A stretch of DNA of 64,000 nt from Candidatus Schekmanbacteria bacterium RIFCSPLOWO2_02_FULL_38_14 (GTDB taxonomy: Bacteria; Schekmanbacteria; GWA2-38-11). The notes under the pieces were generated by a model that saw nothing but the letters and a program-made list of their open reading frames with translations, searched no databases and was not told the origin of the DNA. The stretch is from the NCBI GenBank assembly GCA_001790855.1, contig MGDH01000009.1, forward strand, positions 85,486 through 149,485, read 5' to 3'. The translations under genes were made by a program, and so were the position numbers. The stretch's first letter is position 1; each line of letters opens with the position of its first letter. This document shows, piece after piece, positions 27,480-36,353 of the stretch.

Positions 27480-28265
27480 TTATATATTTTCAGCAAAAGC
27501 AGGTTCGAGATTATCAAATATTTTCCACGAAACTAAAAATCCAATTATTGCCCAACAAGCGGAATAGGTTAGCCAGAGAAAATCAGGCGGATGATGTAAT
27601 ACAACAACATCATTTATAGCCTCAAGAATAGAACCTATTGGGTTTAGAAGCATTATTGGAGCCCACTTGCCAAACATCTTTACCTCGTAAAAAACTGGGG
27701 TAAAGAATATTCCGAATGTAAGGATTACCTCAACAATATATTTTACATCTCTGAAGAATAGATTAGAGCATGACAAAAATAAACCGAAAGCAGCCGTTAT
27801 AAGAATTAACAAAATTAAAAGAACAGGAAGCCACAATAAATAGATGCTCGCTCCTATTCCTGCTATCACAAGTATTACAAAGAGCACCACAGCGGCGACT
27901 GCAAAATCAAATAGATTTGCCAATACTGATGAAAGCGGCAAAACCTCCCGAGGAAAATAGATTTTTGTAACAAGATTGCTCTTACCTACAAGGCTGTTTG
28001 TTGCAAACCGAATTGACCCGACAAAGAACGCCCAAGGAAGAGCCTTGACAGAAACTGATGCCAATTCCATAAATTCCATTGGTTTTCCTGAGACAATAGA
28101 GAAACCTTTTTTAACAAGTATTCCTGCACATACAATCATCATTGGCATAAAAATAGCCCATAAAAAACCCATTACTGATTGCTTGTATCTAACCTTTATG
28201 TCCCTCCATGTAAGCATAAAAAGAAGATGTCTGTATTGAATGAGTTCGTTTATAGTTTCTCGCAT
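27480..28265 (-). CDS. wzm: ABC-2 type polysaccharide export permease
   Basis: About 261 residues, with a short amphipathic N-terminus (LFMLTWRDIKVRYKQSVMGF, the typical ABC-2 entry) and six membrane helices, including AIFMPMMIVCAGILV and IVEVILTFGIFFTPVFYEV. It pairs with the adjacent Wzt to carry undecaprenyl-linked glycan across the inner membrane. A TTG four codons earlier is open, but the ATG at 28265 fits the upstream GGAG better. Its operon also contains Wza/Wzz-type genes, so the final path to the surface could use those. Confidence 0.92.
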   Translation of the reverse strand: MRETINELIQYRHLLFMLTWRDIKVRYKQSVMGFLWAIFMPMMIVCAGILVKKGFSIVSGKPMEFMELASVSVKALPWAFFVGSIRFATNSLVGKSNLVTKIYFPREVLPLSSVLANLFDFAVAAVVLFVILVIAGIGASIYLLWLPVLLILLILITAAFGLFLSCSNLFFRDVKYIVEVILTFGIFFTPVFYEVKMFGKWAPIMLLNPIGSILEAINDVVVLHHPPDFLWLTYSACWAIIGFLVSWKIFDNLEPAFAENI

Positions 28266-28349
28266 TTTTTCTTTCAAACTCCTATATACACTTTTAAACT
28301 ATCATTTTAGTTTTTAGTGCTAAATTATTTTTATTACTTATTAAAGCAG

Positions 28350-29549
28350 TTATTTTGAATACCATTCCAAAACTCTTCTCACAGCCAAGGTTACATCATC
28401 AATATCTTTGTCAGTCAACTTTGCTGAAAGAGGTAAGGAGATAGTTCTCTCAGAAATATATTTTGCATTTGGAAAGTCTTTGATATGAAAGCCAAAAGTC
28501 TCTCTATAGTATTTATGCAAATGTAAAGATATAAAATGAATGCCCGTTCCAATATTTTCTTTTTGTAAAGCTTTTTGAACAGTATCACGGTCTACTTTTA
28601 GTCTATCAATATCAAGTATTAATGTATAAAGGTGTCTTGCATGAATGGTTTTATTTTCTGGTTTTGGTGGTAAAGATACTGGTAAATCTTTAAAAGCATC
28701 ATCATATTTTTTCCATATTTTATTCCGCTTAATAAGATATTTATTTATTCTTTTCATTTGATGAATTCCTATAGATGCCTGCAAGTCCATCATATTGTAT
28801 TTGAAACCTGGGAAAGTGACTTCGTAATGTTTAAACCCTTCATCTGAATACCTCTTCCATGCATCCCTACTTAAACCGTGCAAACCATACATCTTTATTT
28901 TATCAGCCCATTCTTCATTATTAGTGGTAACCATTCCCCCTTCTCCTGTTACTATATTCTTAGTAACATAAAAGCTAAAACATGTTAAATTTCCAATGTT
29001 ACCAATTTTCTTCTCTTTATAATATCCTTCAATACAATGAGCAGCATCTTCTATAACAATTAAATTATTCTCCTTTGCAATTTCAAGAATAGCATCCATA
29101 TTGCAAGGTCTTCCGGCAAAATGGACAGGAATTATTGCTTTAGTCTTTTTTGTCAAAACACTTTTTATTTTTTCTGGATCAATATTCATGCTCTCTTTCT
29201 CAATATCCACAAAAATCGGTTTTGCTCCTACATGAAAAATTGAATTAGCTGTTGCACAGAAAGTCATAGGTGAAGTAATCACTTCATCGCCCTTTTGAAT
29301 ACCAGAAACTATTAGTGAAAGATGTAATCCTGCGGTACAGGAATTTAAAGCTATTGCAAATTTTGAACCTACATACTCTTTAAAAATATTTTCAAATTTT
29401 TCTACTTTAGGCCCTGTGCCTATCCATCCACTCTTTAACGAAGCAACAACTTCTTCTATTTCTTCCTTCTCTATTATTGGATTCCCAAAAACCAAAAATT
29501 TATCTCTAACAGGATCCCCGCCATTTATTGCTAATTCTTTTCTCGCCAT
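28350..29549 (-). CDS. DegT/DnrJ/EryC1/StrS family aminotransferase
   Basis: About 399 residues from the ATG at 29549. A TTG five codons earlier would make it overlap the deacetylase stop, so I use the ATG. Motifs: LNSCTAGLHLSL (cofactor phosphate site), VIEDAAHCIEGYY (Asp for the PLP ring), CFSFYVTKNIVTGEGG, where the Lys after VT is the Schiff-base residue. Such PLP enzymes make amino-sugars from NDP-keto-sugars for surface glycans. The partner NDP-sugar oxidoreductase or dehydratase is not obvious next to it; the SDR at 3276 is a candidate. Confidence 0.9.
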   Translation of the reverse strand: MARKELAINGGDPVRDKFLVFGNPIIEKEEIEEVVASLKSGWIGTGPKVEKFENIFKEYVGSKFAIALNSCTAGLHLSLIVSGIQKGDEVITSPMTFCATANSIFHVGAKPIFVDIEKESMNIDPEKIKSVLTKKTKAIIPVHFAGRPCNMDAILEIAKENNLIVIEDAAHCIEGYYKEKKIGNIGNLTCFSFYVTKNIVTGEGGMVTTNNEEWADKIKMYGLHGLSRDAWKRYSDEGFKHYEVTFPGFKYNMMDLQASIGIHQMKRINKYLIKRNKIWKKYDDAFKDLPVSLPPKPENKTIHARHLYTLILDIDRLKVDRDTVQKALQKENIGTGIHFISLHLHKYYRETFGFHIKDFPNAKYISERTISLPLSAKLTDKDIDDVTLAVRRVLEWYSK

Positions 29550-29556
29550 AGATATT

Positions 29557-30471
29557 CTATTCAAAAACTGTATTTTCTATTACACTTTCAAAAGAAGTAA
29601 ATCTAAAATCTTTTATCAGCTTGCAAAATTTGGTTTCAGTTTTTTCTAAATTTAAATAATGTCTGAACTTTTTAAAATAACTAGCTTTAATCTTAGGTTG
29701 TCCAGGATCGAATTCCCACGGATGAACATAAATTATAGCAAATTTGTTTTCAACTAAATTTATTCTTTTTATTCCCCATTGTATAAATTTATAAGGGAAT
29801 AATCTAAAGTATCCTCCTCCTGCAATCGGAATATTGTAATTTAAGACTTTCACTGTGGAAAGAGGAAACTCTAGGATTCTCCCTACTCCTTCTCGTTCCA
29901 CATAATGGGGATTTCTAGGAAAGTTAGGAATTCCATATCTATCATGATGAATTGGAAAGATACTTGAATCATATTGAAAGCCCATCTCAATCAAAATATC
30001 TAATGCCCAAAGTGAATCTTTTGTTATAGAATAAGTAGGTGCTCTATAGCCTATAACTCTTTCACCAATTAAATCTTCTAAAATAGATTTTGCTCGTTTT
30101 GTATCTTCCTTAAATTCTTCCTTTTTCTGCGCAAATATCATCTTGTGCGAAAAACTATGGCACCCAATTTCATGCCCCTGATCTTTTACTTCTCTTACAA
30201 GATTTTTATATTTCTCAGCAACCCATCCTAAGAAAAAAAAAGTAGCTTTAGTATTTTCCCTATTTAAAAGTTCTAGCAAACGTCTAGTATTTTTTTCAAT
30301 ACGGCTATCAAATTTACCCCAGTCATTGAAATCTACATAATTCTCGAAAGCTGTAACATGAAAATAATCTTCTACATCAACAGTTAAAATATTTGTTAGT
30401 ATGTTTTTATTATATGAACTACTTGTTTTAATTTTTTTTTCATTAAAATTATTCTTACTTTCATAATTCAT
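29557..30471 (-). CDS. Polysaccharide deacetylase of exosortase/PEP-CTERM loci (NodB fold, DUF3473 type)
   Basis: A 304-residue protein. NodB motifs: TVDVED (30-35, catalytic and metal Asp), HSFSH (105-109, metal histidines), RAPTYS (143-148). The C-terminal HPWEFDP and the tail after it are characteristic of the subgroup found in exosortase-associated EPS loci. It likely removes N-acetyl groups from the growing or finished EPS. I see no signal peptide, which is usual for this subgroup and leaves its site of action open. Its ATG overlaps the stop of the sugar transferase by ATGA, so translation is coupled. Confidence 0.92.
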   Translation of the reverse strand: MNYESKNNFNEKKIKTSSSYNKNILTNILTVDVEDYFHVTAFENYVDFNDWGKFDSRIEKNTRRLLELLNRENTKATFFFLGWVAEKYKNLVREVKDQGHEIGCHSFSHKMIFAQKKEEFKEDTKRAKSILEDLIGERVIGYRAPTYSITKDSLWALDILIEMGFQYDSSIFPIHHDRYGIPNFPRNPHYVEREGVGRILEFPLSTVKVLNYNIPIAGGGYFRLFPYKFIQWGIKRINLVENKFAIIYVHPWEFDPGQPKIKASYFKKFRHYLNLEKTETKFCKLIKDFRFTSFESVIENTVFE

Positions 30472-31865
30472 GCCATTTCCTTACTCATTATCATAACCTG
30501 AATGGTTTTAAAATATATATATAGATCTAAAACTAAAGAAATATTCTGAATATAATATATGTCATATTGCAGTTTTTCCAAAGTATCTTCAACCGTAGAA
30601 CCATACCCATATTTTACCTGTGCCCATCCTGTTATTCCTGGCTTAACAGTAAATCTTAATGAGTAATAAGGAATTTGCTTTTTAAGTTTCTCTACAAAAA
30701 ATTGTCTTTCAGGCCTTGGACCGATAAATGTCATCTCTCCCTTTAATACATTGATAAGCTGTGGGATTTCATCAAGTCTTGTAGGTCGCAACAATTTTCC
30801 AACTCTTGAAATTCTTGAATCATTTTTTTTAGCCCAAACCGGCCCTGATATCTTTTCTGCATCAGATTTCATTGACCTAAACTTTATAAGTTTAAAAGGC
30901 TTTTCATTAAGCCCGATTCTTTCTTGAACATAAAAAACAGGACCAGGAGAATCTATTTTTATCAAAATAATTATAATAATCATTAATGGAATTGCTATAA
31001 TTAACCCAACAAGAGAAAGAATCACATCAATTATTCTTTTAACTTTAAAAACAAAAGAATTTCTCACGCTTTCAAAACCGCTAGAAAAAATAAACCAAGA
31101 ATCTCTAACATGTTTTATTGGAATTTTGCCTGTAATCTTTTTATAGAAATTAGGCATTTCAGTAATCTGAATACCAATCAACTTAGATTCCAAGAGAGCA
31201 GATATTAAGTCCTGATGTTTTTCCTCATATGCAGAAACAATAATTTTACTTATTTTTTCTTTTTTAACAATGTCAACTAGATTATATCTATTGCCTATTA
31301 TATTAACTCCCTCAAATCCATTACTTTGAGAATTTCCATTTTTATCACTTATTATCCCTACAATATTATAAGAAAATACTGGTGATTTATGTATTTCTTT
31401 TATTATTTCCATTATAGACCAATCACTTCCTACTAAAAGAATATTTTCTGGAAGCATTGGTTTTTTTGAAATCAAATAAAAAATATACCTCCATAATAAA
31501 AATAAAATAATAAAATTAATACCCCATAATATCAAAAATCCTCTAATAAGTTTAAGATAAAAAACATAACTCAGAATAACAGCTGCAACAATTCCAGTAG
31601 CGTTTACAGCAATTATCCTAATTAAATACCTTAGCTTTGTAAGACTTAAATTTATGTCGTAATATTCAAAAAAATACAATACTACTAAATATGTTACTAA
31701 CAAAATTAAAATCTGAAGCCAGTTTTCTTTTGTTTTTTCATAATCTCCGGTTCTGATTCTAAATGATAAAATAGCAGTAAAAAATATAACTAAAAAATCA
31801 CCCAAAAACAGTAAAAGACCTAAGAGCTTCTTCTTATTTATAGGAATATTTGATATAGAAACCAT
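30468..31865 (-). CDS. Polyprenyl-phosphate sugar-1-phosphate transferase (WbaP/WcaJ-like initiating enzyme)
   Basis: A 465-residue protein. Four N-terminal membrane helices and a Rossmann-like middle domain (ENILLVGSDWSIMEII) precede the C-terminal bacterial sugar transferase domain: KRIIDVILSLVGLI, DSPGPVFYVQERIG, FKLIKFRSM, RLDEIPQLINVLKGEM, FIGPRPE, PGITGWAQV. It transfers the first sugar phosphate to undecaprenyl phosphate on the cytoplasmic face and so starts the EPS repeat unit. This domain order is that of the EPS sugar transferases found in exosortase loci. It overlaps the deacetylase gene by four bases. Confidence 0.93.
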   Translation of the reverse strand: MVSISNIPINKKKLLGLLLFLGDFLVIFFTAILSFRIRTGDYEKTKENWLQILILLVTYLVVLYFFEYYDINLSLTKLRYLIRIIAVNATGIVAAVILSYVFYLKLIRGFLILWGINFIILFLLWRYIFYLISKKPMLPENILLVGSDWSIMEIIKEIHKSPVFSYNIVGIISDKNGNSQSNGFEGVNIIGNRYNLVDIVKKEKISKIIVSAYEEKHQDLISALLESKLIGIQITEMPNFYKKITGKIPIKHVRDSWFIFSSGFESVRNSFVFKVKRIIDVILSLVGLIIAIPLMIIIIILIKIDSPGPVFYVQERIGLNEKPFKLIKFRSMKSDAEKISGPVWAKKNDSRISRVGKLLRPTRLDEIPQLINVLKGEMTFIGPRPERQFFVEKLKKQIPYYSLRFTVKPGITGWAQVKYGYGSTVEDTLEKLQYDIYYIQNISLVLDLYIYFKTIQVMIMSKEMA

Positions 31866-31909
31866 TTATAAACTCAAAATATAACAGCAACTAAAATTTA
31901 AGATATAAC

Positions 31910-32377
31910 TTATTTCCAAAAGAGGGCAAGTATTACCCCAAGGATAAGCCATAAAGGGATAGAGATAATTATTGTCAAAAGCATACCCTTGAAAAAACTT
32001 AACTGACTTTCCATCTGCCTTTTCTCAAGAGCTCTGTTCAATGACATCTCAAGTTCTTCAAAATTTATAGGCTTTTCCAAAAAGTCATATGCACCTAGCT
32101 TTATTAATTCTACTGCGGAAGGAACAGACCCATAGCCTGTCAAAACTATAATGACAGCATCTTTATCAATAATTTTTAATCTTTTTACAAAATCTTTTCC
32201 ATCTAAGTTCGGCATTCTCATATCTGTAATCACTAAATCGTAATTGCTTTTTTTAAACTTTGATAAACCTTCAATTCCATCAGAAGCTACATCAATTTCA
32301 TGCCCTAAAGATGAGACTAGTTTAAAAATTGCCATCTGCATTGAAGTATCATCATCTACAAAAAGAATTTTACCCAT
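31910..32377 (-). CDS. Single-domain response regulator with a C-terminal transmembrane helix
   Basis: A 155-residue protein. Residues 1-~120 are a complete receiver domain: acidic pocket DDD (8-10), phospho-acceptor Asp52 in VITDMRMP, Thr80 and Lys102 in EKPINF. There is no output domain. Instead, residues ~131-153 form one hydrophobic segment (GMLLTIIISIPLWLILGVIL). A membrane-anchored receiver is unusual. It may bring a phosphorylation signal to the EPS machinery at the inner membrane. AGGAG sits five bases before the ATG. It lies between the sugar transferase and the tyrosine kinase, and its kinase could be the PrsK-like protein or one elsewhere. Confidence 0.88.
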   Translation of the reverse strand: MGKILFVDDDTSMQMAIFKLVSSLGHEIDVASDGIEGLSKFKKSNYDLVITDMRMPNLDGKDFVKRLKIIDKDAVIIVLTGYGSVPSAVELIKLGAYDFLEKPINFEELEMSLNRALEKRQMESQLSFFKGMLLTIIISIPLWLILGVILALFWK

Positions 32378-32565
32378 AACAACTCCTACTCTTTCTTTTA
32401 TTTTCTTACTTTAATTAGGTCTTCTATAAAAAGGATAGCTAAATAAACATTTAAATTTATTTAAAAATTAAGTTTTAAAAATCCTCTTTGATGCTTTTAA
32501 ATTTTTTAAGAACAAAAATAAATTATTTTTTCGAAAGATTAAGCAATCAATTATATGTTATAATT

Positions 32566-33387
32566 CTATTTTGAATACTCAACATATCCATAAGCATAGC
32601 TATAACGATATGGATAATAAGGTGAAATTCCACTAATATTGTTTAAAATAATTCCTAAAATATTAACATTTTTCAAAAGGGAAAGGCCATGACTTATGAC
32701 ATCCCTTGGTGTTCTTCCTGCTTGTACTACAAGAAGCACACCACCGACATAAGTGGCTATAATTCTTGGATCTGTTGTTGAAATAATTGGCGGAGAGTCT
32801 ATTATAACATAATGATTTTTCCCTTTAGACTCTTCCATTCTTAAAAAATCTGTCATTTTAGAAGTTGCTAACAATTCTGAAGGACTTGTCTGAGGTTCTC
32901 CAGCTGGAAGGATAAACAAATTATCAATTTTTGTCGGGACAATTAATGAATCTAGCTCTGATTCACCCTTAAGATAGTCCACTAACCCACGATTACCTCT
33001 AATACCAAATATTTTATGGATTGAAGGTATTCTCATATCTCCATCAACCAAAAGTACAGAATTTTGACGGTTATGAGCTAATATTATCCCTAAGTTACAA
33101 GAAGTTATACTTTTTCCTTCACCTCTTATGGAGCTTGTAACAAGAAAAGTGTTTATCGATTTGTTTCCAGATTCTGCTAATAGATGTGTCCTTAAACTCC
33201 TATATTGTTCAATAACAGGAGACCTAGGGTCTAAAAACATTACCAGATGTTCATTATATTCATCAGGTAAATCTAAGATTGTTTTAATTTCTTTTTTCTT
33301 GTCTGAAACTTCAGAAAAAAAATTTTTGATTTTGATTAAACCTTTAAGTTTAATCAATTTATTCAAAACTAAATTTATCTTTTCCAT
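32566..33387 (-). CDS. BY-kinase (CpsD/CapB-type tyrosine autokinase) of EPS export
   Basis: A 273-residue protein. EQYRSLRTHL (oligomerisation motif), Walker A TSSIRGEGKS (84-93), Walker A' VLLVDGDMR (111-119) and Walker B-like YVIIDSPP define a bacterial tyrosine kinase. The last ~20 residues hold eight tyrosines (from PYYPYRYSYAYGY to the end), the autophosphorylation cluster. It is the cytoplasmic partner of the chain-length protein encoded 42 bases upstream. Cycles of Tyr phosphorylation control assembly and chain length. Confidence 0.94.
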   Translation of the reverse strand: MEKINLVLNKLIKLKGLIKIKNFFSEVSDKKKEIKTILDLPDEYNEHLVMFLDPRSPVIEQYRSLRTHLLAESGNKSINTFLVTSSIRGEGKSITSCNLGIILAHNRQNSVLLVDGDMRIPSIHKIFGIRGNRGLVDYLKGESELDSLIVPTKIDNLFILPAGEPQTSPSELLATSKMTDFLRMEESKGKNHYVIIDSPPIISTTDPRIIATYVGGVLLVVQAGRTPRDVISHGLSLLKNVNILGIILNNISGISPYYPYRYSYAYGYVEYSK

Positions 33388-33429
33388 AACTCTATTGAAA
33401 TATTGTTGATAAAAAATATAATTTTTATT

Positions 33430-34950
33430 TTATGGATTATATTTTAGAAATTCAAGGATTATAAGAGCAAAAATACAAATAAGATATATTATTCCTATAA
33501 TGCCTCCAGTCAGATTAACTTTCTTTGTTATTTTGATGTCGGTATCAGTTAATATTGTTGGTATTGTCCCTATGATTGGGATTTCAAAAAATTCTTTTGC
33601 TTCATTTAAATCTCTGATTGAATGATCAAAGTATTCCAATAGCACAATAACCCCAACTCCTACTCCAACACCAAAAAATAGTCCTAATAAAATTATCCTT
33701 GCTCTGTTAGGTTTAATAGGATTTATTGGGATTCTCGGTGGATCTACTATTCTAAATTTCTCTCCTTGTTCATCTGCCTGTAGCTCCTTTGATATTCTTG
33801 CCTCTTCTAAACGCCTCAAAAGCATTTGATATATTTCTTCATTTACTCTATAATCTCTAGTAATTCTAGTTAGCTCTTCTTCCTGTTGAGGTACTCCCTG
33901 AGCTTTTTGTTGATATTCTCCAAATTTCCTTTCAAATTCATTTATTCTTGACTGATAAGATGTTATTTCAACTTCTATCGAACTTAAATCTTCCTTGATC
34001 TTTTGGTATACAGGATTTGGCAATGAAGTTTCTGGATTAAGCATAGCCTCATTGCTCTCTTTTTTATCCTTTGAGGTTAATTGTTTTTTAATTTTTTCTA
34101 TCTGCTTTTTTATTCTTACTACTTCAGGATATTTATCAGTATAATTAATCAATAAACTTTTGAGTTGTTCTTCTAAATATCTTAATCTATCCTCAGTATT
34201 TCCAAAAGGATTTATGAAAGGTTTTTCTTCTTTGAGCTGTTCGAGTAATTTATCTTTTTTTAACTTTGCAATATTCAAAGACAATCTCGCTTCAGCTAAA
34301 GCTGCTTCATAGCTAGACAACTTTGATAAGTTAGTATTTATTTCTCCAGGAAGTTCTCCTAAATGTTTTTCTTTAAAACCTTTTAATGTCGCTTCAGATT
34401 TCTCTAAATTTTTCTTGTATTGATCCAGCTGGTTATTGATAAAAGTAAAAACCGAATGAGTTTCTGATCTAGATTCAGTTAAGACTGATTCAACAAAGTT
34501 GTCTATTAAAGTCCTTATCACAAGCATACAGATTTTAGGTTTTGCATCCTCGTAAGAGATTTCAAAAAGATTGACCCCTTTTACATTAACACCAATATTA
34601 TCCCTCATTTTACTTATTAAATTTTCTAAACTGCTAAGTCCTTTTAAATTTACATCAAGGTCAAGTTTTTTTATAATATCTATAAGATTTCCTGTGCTGA
34701 TAATCCTCTCTTTAAATGTTCTAACTTTGCTAACCATTTCATCTCCAACAGCTTGTTGGCCAACAATATTTCTTAAAAGATTCTGTCTCTCAATCAATAT
34801 TAGACTTTTAGAAACATATACTTTAGGGAGGAAATAACTTATAATAGTGGTAACTGTTGTTATTATGAAAAAAACTGTCAAAAAATGAATCCTTCTTTTA
34901 TAAAATATCTCTAAGTAGTCTCTTAAGTCTATTTTGTCTTTTTTTACCAT
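33430..34950 (-). CDS. Wzz/GNVR-type polysaccharide chain-length determinant
   Basis: A 506-residue protein. A membrane helix (~20-42, then SYFLPKVYVSKSLI) begins the Wzz domain. A long coiled-coil region follows (~165-370: ESEATLKGFKEKHLGE, LRYLEEQLKSLL, SYQSRINEFERKFGEYQQKA). The GNVR region is GVPQQEEELTRITRDYRVNE. A second helix follows PINPIKPNRARIILL, and a third lies at the C-terminus. There is no kinase domain at the C-terminus; the separate BY-kinase supplies it. It sets EPS chain length and bridges inner membrane and exporter. The 257 AT-rich bases before it show nothing clear. Confidence 0.93.
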   Translation of the reverse strand: MVKKDKIDLRDYLEIFYKRRIHFLTVFFIITTVTTIISYFLPKVYVSKSLILIERQNLLRNIVGQQAVGDEMVSKVRTFKERIISTGNLIDIIKKLDLDVNLKGLSSLENLISKMRDNIGVNVKGVNLFEISYEDAKPKICMLVIRTLIDNFVESVLTESRSETHSVFTFINNQLDQYKKNLEKSEATLKGFKEKHLGELPGEINTNLSKLSSYEAALAEARLSLNIAKLKKDKLLEQLKEEKPFINPFGNTEDRLRYLEEQLKSLLINYTDKYPEVVRIKKQIEKIKKQLTSKDKKESNEAMLNPETSLPNPVYQKIKEDLSSIEVEITSYQSRINEFERKFGEYQQKAQGVPQQEEELTRITRDYRVNEEIYQMLLRRLEEARISKELQADEQGEKFRIVDPPRIPINPIKPNRARIILLGLFFGVGVGVGVIVLLEYFDHSIRDLNEAKEFFEIPIIGTIPTILTDTDIKITKKVNLTGGIIGIIYLICIFALIILEFLKYNP

Positions 34951-35207
34951 CTTATATTCTGAACCTATTCAAAAATAAAGACCAAACACCTTACTAGATG
35001 AGAGGAAAATGTTGTCATCATATTCACCACTAATGCTAAAAAAACCTTTCAATGTTAAATTTGCCCCTTGTGTGTTAAATGGAGTTAAAAGTAATAAAAA
35101 AAGAATAGAGGAAATATTGTAAAAATATTTTTTCTCTCAAAAAGAATGTCTTTGTAAGAAAAATTTTGAATCTTTTCCCTCTTGAATCAATCTATCGAAA
35201 GACTTAG

Positions 35208-36029
35208 CTAGAAAAACCCTTCTGGAACAATTACAATATCTCCGGGATTTATCAATATATTTTTATCTATTTTTCTATCTTCTATTATATCTTTCATTTT
35301 CACTTTAATCTCCTCACTTTTATCACCTTTTTTACGTATCACTTTTGTTGCATTCTGGCTTGCAAAATCTGTAAATCCTCCAGCATCAAGAATAACATCC
35401 AAAATTGTCATCCCTTTTCTATAATTAATTGTTTTTGGATTTTTGACTTCCCCAACAACTGTTATTCTCCCACCATAATTATCATGAATAAAAATTGTAT
35501 CATTTGGTAATAGGTCTATATTCATAGAAAGATCATTTTTCTCTATCAAGTCAACTAAATTTATATCATTTTTTTTGTTATTTCTAAGTATATAGGACTT
35601 TTCTAAATCTATATTATTAGTTCCTCCGATTTGTGCTAAAAATTGTAATAATGTTGTTTCTCTTTTTAATGTAAAAGCTCCAGATTGAGGTCCGACACCG
35701 TCCACAAACACATATACTTTAAAACTATTTATTCCTCTTACTATTACAGTTATATCAGGAGCTTCTATAAAATCTTTTAGTTTTTCTGTTATTACATCCC
35801 TCAACTGTAAAGGGGTAAACCCTTTTGCCTGAATATCATCTAATAGGGGAAGCGATATTTTACCGTCAGGTCTGACTACTACTTCTGTACTCAGTTCCGG
35901 ATTTTTCCAAACTGAAATCTGTAAAACATCCTCTTCTCCAATAATATAATCAGAAGCTTCTACTGAAAAATCAATTTTAATTAAAGTGACTATCACAGTA
36001 ATTGTTAATATAAACTTTACAAACTTCAT
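35208..36029 (-). CDS. Polysaccharide export protein (Wza-like, SLBB domains)
   Basis: A 273-residue protein. A signal peptide (~1-25) is followed by the Poly_export domain (YIIGEEDVLQISVWKNPELS, VVVRPDGKISLPLLDDIQAKGFT) and two SLBB-type domains (FVDGVGPQSGAFTL and VVGEVKNPKTINYRKG). No cysteine lies near the signal cleavage site, so it is not a lipoprotein. It is also shorter than Wza (~380) and lacks the C-terminal pore helix. It could sit in the periplasm and need a separate outer-membrane pore, as in other exosortase-EPS systems. It is the first gene of the long minus-strand locus. Confidence 0.92.
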   Translation of the reverse strand: MKFVKFILTITVIVTLIKIDFSVEASDYIIGEEDVLQISVWKNPELSTEVVVRPDGKISLPLLDDIQAKGFTPLQLRDVITEKLKDFIEAPDITVIVRGINSFKVYVFVDGVGPQSGAFTLKRETTLLQFLAQIGGTNNIDLEKSYILRNNKKNDINLVDLIEKNDLSMNIDLLPNDTIFIHDNYGGRITVVGEVKNPKTINYRKGMTILDVILDAGGFTDFASQNATKVIRKKGDKSEEIKVKMKDIIEDRKIDKNILINPGDIVIVPEGFF

Positions 36030-36353
36030 AGCTCAATTAGGATTTGAAATTAATATGTTGCTTCTGTAGGTCTCTATTTTTATCGAAATCTACATTACTA
36101 CCATTAAATTATTAAACAAAATCTTGTTGCAAATTAATAGAATCAATGACTTTATTTATTATAATATTTTAGTAATTCTTTAAGTCAAGAGCTATTTATT
36201 ATATAAACTATAATACTATTTCATTAACACAAACAAAATATATATTGAAAATTTACTATATTTGCTTTTTAGAAATTAAATCATTATGATTAAACTTAAT
36301 ATTTTATTTAATTAAAAGTTAAAACAGTTGAGCCGACACTATTAATTCGAATT
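36030..36353. other. 324-base divergent intergenic region (EPS locus promoter region)
   Basis: Very AT-rich and without coding frames. It separates the first gene of the minus-strand EPS locus from the plus-strand FAD enzyme gene, so it should hold at least two promoters. One candidate for the minus direction is listed separately. I saw no sigma-54 type TGGCAC-N5-TTGC element on either strand. Confidence 0.6.
36158..36188 (-). promoter_or_regulatory. Candidate sigma-70-type promoter for the EPS locus
   Basis: On the minus strand TTGACT (36188-36183) is followed by TATTAT at 16 bases (36166-36161), or by TATAAT at 19 bases (36163-36158). It is about 130 bases upstream of the Wza-like start. 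In DNA this AT-rich such matches can arise by chance. Confidence 0.4.

Noticed and set aside
32566-33387. The ATPase as a plain MinD/ParA-type protein
   Set aside because: The YRSLRT motif, Walker A' and eight-tyrosine tail identify a BY-kinase.
36030-36353. Possible sigma-54 promoter for the EPS locus
   Set aside because: Expected because of the PrsK-type kinase, but no TGGCAC-N5-TTGC-like element is visible on either strand.
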